Below, piece by piece: positions 59,050 through 64,000 of a DNA stretch of 64,000 nucleotides. Location: the NCBI RefSeq assembly GCF_900141905.1, contig NZ_FQZF01000025.1:16101-80100 (forward strand), in the 5' to 3' direction. Both the position numbers and the translations under genes were made by a program. Under the pieces are notes generated by a model. It searched no databases. It was given only the letters and a program-made list of their open reading frames with translations, and was not told where the DNA came from. How positions within the stretch are numbered: the first letter of the stretch is position 1; every line of letters starts with the position of its first letter. This stretch comes from Muricoccus roseus (lineage in GTDB: Bacteria; Pseudomonadota; Alphaproteobacteria; Acetobacterales; Acetobacteraceae).

Positions 59050-60666
59050 TCAGTGGCGGACCGGCCCGGCGGCCAGCGCCGCGGACCAGGGCGACATCAC
59101 GTCGCTGATCCCCTGCGCCATCCCATCCGCATCGCGCGCGATGAAGTTGGGGCAGGCGAAGTTCACCGGCAGCACGGCGTGCTCCACCGTCTCCAGCCCG
59201 CCATCGGCGGCGAGCGCCTCCAGCACCTCCGCCGGCAGCCGGCGGTCGGCCGTGACGGCGTCGGGGCCGGACACGTCGATGCGGGGCTGATGGGCGGCCT
59301 CCTCGGGATCCATCCCAAAATCGAGCTGGAAGGCGAGCATCTGGCAGACGCTGGCCAGGATGCGGCGGCCGCCCGAGGCGCCGCCCGCGAGGATGGGCGC
59401 CGTGTCCTCCCCCGCCCGCGTCACCGTCACCGGGCTCATGTTGCAGAGCGGGCGCGCGCCGGGGCGGATGGCGTTGGCGCTGCCGGGCTGCGGGTCGAAC
59501 CACATCATCCCGTTGTTCATCAGCACGCCGGTCCGCGGCAGCACCACGCGGCTGCCCATGGAGGAGAGCAGCGTGGTGGTGACCGAGACCATCATCCCCT
59601 CCCCGTCGCAGACGGTCAGGTGGGTGGTGCAGGTCTCGGCGGTTTCCTTCGCCGCCTCCCCCGCGCCCAGCCCCGCGAGGCGCTCGGCATAGGCGCGGCG
59701 CATCGCCTGCGCGAAGCCGCCGTACCAGCCGGCGCCGGGCCCGCCCTCCACCGGAACCCCGTTCATCGCCGCCACGACCGCGGCCATGGTCGGCGCCGCC
59801 GTCAGCCCACCCGCCGTGTGGATGGTGTGCGTGCCCCGCCAGGCGATCGGCATGGATTCCCGCACCGAGGCGCGGCAGCCGGCCAGGTCGGCGGCGCCGA
59901 CCACCCCGCCAAGGGCCTTGATGTCGGCCACGAGGTCAGCCGCCAGCCCGCCCTCGTAGAAGTCGCGCAGCCCGTGGTCGCGCAGCCGCTCCAGCGTCTC
60001 GGCCAGCGCGCCCTGCTTCAGGAAGCCGGGCAGGCCCTGATAGGGCGGGTTGGGGGGCAGGCCGTCGGGCAGGTAGATCCGCGCGCTTTCCTCATAGAGG
60101 CGCAGCACCTTGGCCGAGGCGGAGACCTTCAGCGTGGTGAACCAGTCCTGCGCCAGCCCGCGCCGGGCCAGGGCGATGGCCGGGCCGAGCAGCGCATCCA
60201 GCCCCATCCCCGTCCCGAAGCGCTCCCGCAGCAGGTCATAGCCCGCGACGGAGGAGGGGATGACGAAGGAGAGCGGGCCGTGGATGTTCACATCCCCCAC
60301 CACCTCCGGCCAGGCGAAGAGGTCCTGCTTCCACTTGCCGGTCAGCGGATAGGCCGAGGGGTCCACCCCGGCCGGGGCGACCGGCCCGAAATCCACCACC
60401 TGCGGGGCTGAACCGGGCTTGTGGACCATGGCGAAGCCGATCCCGCCCAAGCCGCTGTTCCAGGGCTCGGCGGTGGCCAGGGCGAAGGCCGCGGCCACGG
60501 CGGCATCGGCTGCGTTGCCGCCGGCCTCCAGCACCGCCACCCCCACCTCGGCCGCCGCGCGGGACTGGGAGGCGACGATTCCCCCCCGGCCCGAGGCCCC
60601 CGGCTTGCTCAGCGCCCAGTGCTGGCTGGTGTGGAGGGGCGGGGCATAGGCGGCAAGCTCGGGCAT
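59050..60666 (-). CDS. Gamma-glutamyltransferase family protein
   Basis: A 538-residue Ntn hydrolase. [40 protein letters not shown] and [18 protein letters not shown] form the N-terminal large-subunit signature, and [20 protein letters not shown] carries the autoprocessing/catalytic Thr at the start of the small subunit. [18 protein letters not shown] and [20 protein letters not shown] bind substrate. No signal peptide is visible, unlike periplasmic GGT, so it may act in the cytoplasm on gamma-glutamyl compounds or acylated cephalosporin-like amides. The first ATG at 60666 was taken. Confidence 0.88.
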   Translation of the reverse strand: MPELAAYAPPLHTSQHWALSKPGASGRGGIVASQSRAAAEVGVAVLEAGGNAADAAVAAAFALATAEPWNSGLGGIGFAMVHKPGSAPQVVDFGPVAPAGVDPSAYPLTGKWKQDLFAWPEVVGDVNIHGPLSFVIPSSVAGYDLLRERFGTGMGLDALLGPAIALARRGLAQDWFTTLKVSASAKVLRLYEESARIYLPDGLPPNPPYQGLPGFLKQGALAETLERLRDHGLRDFYEGGLAADLVADIKALGGVVGAADLAGCRASVRESMPIAWRGTHTIHTAGGLTAAPTMAAVVAAMNGVPVEGGPGAGWYGGFAQAMRRAYAERLAGLGAGEAAKETAETCTTHLTVCDGEGMMVSVTTTLLSSMGSRVVLPRTGVLMNNGMMWFDPQPGSANAIRPGARPLCNMSPVTVTRAGEDTAPILAGGASGGRRILASVCQMLAFQLDFGMDPEEAAHQPRIDVSGPDAVTADRRLPAEVLEALAADGGLETVEHAVLPVNFACPNFIARDADGMAQGISDVMSPWSAALAAGPVRH

Positions 60667-60842
60667 CGGGCACCTGTGTTCACAAAGGGCGCGGGAGCCT
60701 CGCGCCGCTGGCGCGGCTGGGCAAGGGTGCCGCGCCCGCTTTGCCCATGCCCTCGATCCGGCGCCCTTCGCCCGGCCCCTTGGCCGGAAGCGCCCGGGCG
60801 GCTTATCTGGCCGCCACTGAAGTTCACTGGAGGAAGACGGGC

Positions 60843-62990
60843 ATGGCCGGAACGACGCAGGGAATGGAGGTCGCTCCCCTCCTCCGCCGCTTCATCGAGG
60901 AGGAGGCGCTTCCCGGAACGGGCGTCGAGGCTCCGGCCTTCTGGGCCGCGATGGAGAGGACGCTGCGTGGTCTGGCCCCGAAGAACGCCGCCCTGCTGGC
61001 CGAGCGTGACGCGCTGCAGGCGAAGATCGACGCTTGGCACCGCGCCAACCCGGCCCGCCCGGTGGACCGCGTGGCCTATGAGGCCTTCCTGCGCGAGATC
61101 GGCTACCTGCTGGACCCGCCCGCGCCCTTCTCGGTCGAGACGGCGAATGTGGATGACGAGATCGCACGCCTAGCCGGCCCGCAGCTCGTCGTGCCCGTCA
61201 ACAACGCCCGCTACGCGCTGAACGCCGCCAATGCTCGCTGGGGCAGCCTGTACGACGCCCTCTACGGCACCGATGCCATCCCGCAGGACGGGCCGAAGGC
61301 GAAGGGCTACGACCCCCGCCGCGGCGCGGCGGTGATCGAGCGCGCCCGCGCGGTGCTGGACGCCGCCGCCCCGCTGGAATCCGGCAGCCATGCCGAGGCC
61401 AGCGCCTATCGCGTGGAGGGCGGCGCGTTGCGCGTGCTGACCGCCGGCGGCCGTGCCGTGGGGCTGAAGGACCCCGCGCAGTTCCGCGGCTATCTGGGCT
61501 CCGAGGCCGAGCCCACCTCCATCCTGCTGGCCCGCAACGGCCTGCACCTCGAGATCGTCATCGACCGCAGCCACCCGATCGGCGGCACGGATAAAGCGGG
61601 GGTGGCGGATCTGGTGCTCGAAGCCGCCCTCTCCACCATCATGGACGCCGAGGACTCGGTCGCTGCCGTGGATGCGGAGGACAAGGTCGGGGTCTATCGC
61701 AACTGGCTCGGCCTCATGCGCGGCGACCTCTCGGCGAGCTTCGAGAAGGGCGGGCAGGTGATGGAGCGCCGGATGAACCCGGACCGGCGCTTCACCGCGC
61801 CCGATGGCGGCGAGCTGACGCTGCGCGGCCGCTCCCTCATGCTGGTGCGCAATGTCGGCCACCATATGATGACCGATGCGGTGACGCTGGACGGCGCCGA
61901 GACGCCCGAGACGATCCTCGACGCCTATGTCACCTCCCTCATCGCGCTACATGACCTGCGCGGGAAGCGGCTGAACAGCCGCGCGGGCAGCGTCTACATC
62001 GTGAAGCCCAAGATGCACGGCCCGGCCGAGGTGGAATGGGCCGTCTCCCTCTTCGGCGAGGTGGAGGACGCGCTGGGCCTTCCGCGCGATACGCTGAAGA
62101 TGGGCATCATGGACGAGGAGCGGCGGACGACCGTGAACCTCGCCCGCTGCATCCAGGCCGCGAAGTCCCGCGTGTTCTTCATCAACACCGGCTTCCTCGA
62201 CCGCACGGGCGACGAGATCCACACCTCCATGGAGGCGGGCGCCGTCGTGCGGAAGAACGACATGCGCAAGGCCGCCTGGATTTCGGCCTATGAGGACAAC
62301 AACGTCGATGTCGGCCTCGCCTGCGGGCTGATCGGGCACGCGCAGATCGGCAAGGGCATGTGGGCGGCGCCCGATGCCATGGCCGCGATGCTGGAGCAGA
62401 AGGTCGGCCATCCCCGGGCCGGCGCCAGCACGGCCTGGGTCCCCTCCCCCACGGGCGCCACGCTGCATGCGCTGCACTACCACCAGGTGGATGTCGCCGC
62501 GCGCCAGACGGAGCTTGCCAGGGGCGGCGCCCGCGCGAAGCTGGCGGACCTGCTCACCATCCCGCTGGCCGAGAACACCAACTTCTCGCCGGAGGACATC
62601 CAGGCGGAGCTGGACAACAACGCCCAGGGCATCCTCGGTTATGTCGTGCGCTGGATCGACCAGGGGGTGGGCTGCTCCAAGGTGCCGGACATCCATGATG
62701 TCGGGCTGATGGAGGACCGCGCGACGCTGCGCATCTCCGCCCAGCACATCGCCAACTGGCTGCGCCACGGCATCGTGGACCGCGCCAAGGTGGAGGAGAC
62801 CATGCGCCGCATGGCGGCCGTGGTGGATGGGCAGAACGCGAACGACCCGGCCTACACCCCGATGGCGCCGGGCTTTAACGGCGTGGCCTTCAAGGCGGCC
62901 TGCGACCTCGTCTTCGAGGGCGCGGCCCAGCCCAACGGCTATACCGAGTTCGTGCTGCACCGCCGCCGGCGCGAGGCGAAGGGCGGCTGA
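60843..62990 (+). CDS. glcB: Malate synthase G
   Basis: This gene encodes 715 residues, normal for the G isoform. It condenses glyoxylate with acetyl-CoA to malate. Recognisable blocks are [80 protein letters not shown] (catalytic Arg/Asp neighbourhood), [40 protein letters not shown] and [34 protein letters not shown] lies directly before the ATG at 60843. It stands alone and is followed by two hairpins. It allows growth on C2 compounds or glycolate. Confidence 0.96.
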   Translation: MAGTTQGMEVAPLLRRFIEEEALPGTGVEAPAFWAAMERTLRGLAPKNAALLAERDALQAKIDAWHRANPARPVDRVAYEAFLREIGYLLDPPAPFSVETANVDDEIARLAGPQLVVPVNNARYALNAANARWGSLYDALYGTDAIPQDGPKAKGYDPRRGAAVIERARAVLDAAAPLESGSHAEASAYRVEGGALRVLTAGGRAVGLKDPAQFRGYLGSEAEPTSILLARNGLHLEIVIDRSHPIGGTDKAGVADLVLEAALSTIMDAEDSVAAVDAEDKVGVYRNWLGLMRGDLSASFEKGGQVMERRMNPDRRFTAPDGGELTLRGRSLMLVRNVGHHMMTDAVTLDGAETPETILDAYVTSLIALHDLRGKRLNSRAGSVYIVKPKMHGPAEVEWAVSLFGEVEDALGLPRDTLKMGIMDEERRTTVNLARCIQAAKSRVFFINTGFLDRTGDEIHTSMEAGAVVRKNDMRKAAWISAYEDNNVDVGLACGLIGHAQIGKGMWAAPDAMAAMLEQKVGHPRAGASTAWVPSPTGATLHALHYHQVDVAARQTELARGGARAKLADLLTIPLAENTNFSPEDIQAELDNNAQGILGYVVRWIDQGVGCSKVPDIHDVGLMEDRATLRISAQHIANWLRHGIVDRAKVEETMRRMAAVVDGQNANDPAYTPMAPGFNGVAFKAACDLVFEGAAQPNGYTEFVLHRRRREAKGG

Positions 62991-62991
62991 G

Positions 62992-63040
62992 ACGGCGCTC
63001 CGGCGCCGTTGTGTTGTCCGGGCCACACCCGTGGCCCGGA
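62992..63040 (+). terminator. Two hairpins after glcB
   Basis: ACGGCGC (62992-62998) pairs with GCGCCGT (63003-63009) and is followed by TTGTGTTGT, a usable terminator. TCCGGGCCAC (63017-63026) pairs with GTGGCCCGGA (63031-63040) around an ACCC loop. Confidence 0.6.
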
Positions 63041-63131
63041 TGACGCGCAACCCTGGATTGCAGCCGCACAACGCCGTATCCCTTGGGAACCGATCCGGCA
63101 CATGCCGAGTCCGTTTCAAGGGACGACATCG

Positions 63132-64000
63132 ATGACGCTCCGCGCCGCCCTGCTGGGCACCACGCTCCTCGCCCTGCCGCTCGCCGCCCAGGCGCAGCCG
63201 GTCACCGGCCTGTACATCGCGGCCGGCGCGGGCGTGAACTGGCTGCAGAACACCAGCAGCAACATCACCGGCCCGATCGCGGGCCAGCTGCAGGCCGCCG
63301 GCTTCTCCACCAAGTCCGAGCTGAACTGGGAGCATGGCTACGCCCTGGTCGCCAGCATCGGCTACGGCTTCGGCAACGGCCTGCGCCTCGAGGTCGAGGG
63401 CAACTTCCGCGAGAATGACCTGGACCGCGTGCGGATCTTCGGCGCCACCCCGGGCAACCAGGGCGGCCGGGCCCGCAGCTACGGCGCCATGGGCAACGTG
63501 CTGTACGACTTCGCCATCCCCGGCATCCCCGTGACCCCCTATGTCGGCGCGGGCGCCGGCTATGTCTGGCACGAGTATGACGGCGTGCGCGGCAGCTTTG
63601 CCGGCTTCCAGGGCCTCGTGGACGACACCGACGCGCAGTTCGCCTACCAGGGCATCGCCGGCGTGGCCTTCAACCTCGGCGTCCCGGGCCTGGCCCTGAC
63701 CGCCGAGTACCGCTTCCTCGGCACGCTCTCGCCGGACATGAACCTCTCCGTCCGCAACGCGGCCACCGGGGCGACCCTCGGCCGCGGCAAGATCGAGGTC
63801 GACAACTACAACCACTCCGTGCTGGTCGGCCTGCGCTACGCCTTCAACGCGCCGCGCCCTGCTCCGGTCGCCGTCGCTGCCCCGGCTCCCGCCGCGGCCC
63901 CGGCTCCGGCCCGCACCTATCTCGTGTTCTTCGACTTCGACCGCGCTGACCTGACGGACCGCGCCCGCCAGATCATCGCCGAGGCCGCCCAGGCCGTGAC
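63132..64000 (+). CDS. OmpA-like outer-membrane protein, partial
   Basis: About 290 residues are in the window and the C-terminus lies beyond it. A signal peptide (LLGTTLLALPLAAQAQ) is followed by an eight-strand-type barrel: GLYIAAGAGVNWLQNTSS, YALVASIGYGFGNGLRLEVE, VTPYVGAGAGYVWHEYDGVR, LALTAEYRFLGTLSPDM and HSVLVGLRYAFNAPRP. An Ala/Pro-rich hinge leads into TYLVFFDFDRADLTDRARQI, the start of the peptidoglycan-binding OmpA domain. It should anchor the outer membrane to the cell wall. AAGGGACG lies just upstream of the ATG. Confidence 0.92.
   Translation, partial: MTLRAALLGTTLLALPLAAQAQPVTGLYIAAGAGVNWLQNTSSNITGPIAGQLQAAGFSTKSELNWEHGYALVASIGYGFGNGLRLEVEGNFRENDLDRVRIFGATPGNQGGRARSYGAMGNVLYDFAIPGIPVTPYVGAGAGYVWHEYDGVRGSFAGFQGLVDDTDAQFAYQGIAGVAFNLGVPGLALTAEYRFLGTLSPDMNLSVRNAATGATLGRGKIEVDNYNHSVLVGLRYAFNAPRPAPVAVAAPAPAAAPAPARTYLVFFDFDRADLTDRARQIIAEAAQAV

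Noticed and set aside
1..64000. Search for tRNA, rRNA, insertion sequences, integrases or attachment sites
   Set aside because: No tRNA-like cloverleaf, rRNA segment, transposase motif or terminal inverted repeat pair was recognised, so none is reported.

Overview
The window is GC-rich (about 70% by eye) with short intergenic gaps, many ATGA stop/start overlaps and an alphaproteobacterial gene repertoire. An Acetobacteraceae-like organism (Roseomonas and relatives) is my inference, based on the XrtA exopolysaccharide locus, several Bug/TctC-type binding proteins and malate synthase G. I saw no rRNA, tRNA, CRISPR array or insertion sequence.

Bases 1-27264 hold a complete exosortase A (XrtA)/PEP-CTERM exopolysaccharide locus. 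A leftward arm carries a sugar transferase (EpsB type), the sensor kinase PrsK, the sigma-54 activator PrsR, the TPR protein PrsT, an O-antigen-ligase-like membrane protein, a glycosyltransferase with an unresolved N-terminus and a Tat-exported protein of about 720 residues. Beyond it lie an FkbM methyltransferase, a UDP-sugar epimerase and an asparagine-synthase-type amidotransferase cut by the window edge. A rightward operon from 15952 encodes the export lipoprotein, chain-length determinant, tyrosine autokinase, outer-membrane beta-barrel protein, ExeA-like ATPase, polysaccharide deacetylase, FemAB-like protein, glycosyltransferase and exosortase A. A small PEP-CTERM protein faces xrtA and has a near-perfect sigma-54 promoter, so the PrsK/PrsR pair has an obvious candidate target.

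Bases 27459-43552 extend the polysaccharide theme. The region opens with a 1584-residue secreted protein: an N-terminal domain paralogous to the Tat-exported protein, sixteen repeats of about 47 residues, and an RTX tail suggesting type I secretion. Then come two GNAT/FemAB-like proteins, a YdcF-like membrane protein, six glycosyltransferases, one of them fused to a deacetylase-like domain, and a Crp/Fnr-type regulator at 43827.

Bases 44998-62990 are metabolic: an esterase, an EamA exporter, a quinone oxidoreductase, periplasmic binding proteins of the Liv and Bug types, and a set of hydrolases and lyases for amides and amino acid derivatives (two M20 peptidases, diaminopropionate ammonia-lyase, an amidase, a gamma-glutamyltransferase-like protein). 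A polysaccharide-deacetylase-family hydrolase, a GPP34/GOLPH3-like protein and malate synthase G complete it. An array of perfect hairpins lies at 50565-50823, and an exact inverted copy of its last hairpin lies at 57278-57313. The window ends inside an OmpA-like outer-membrane protein.
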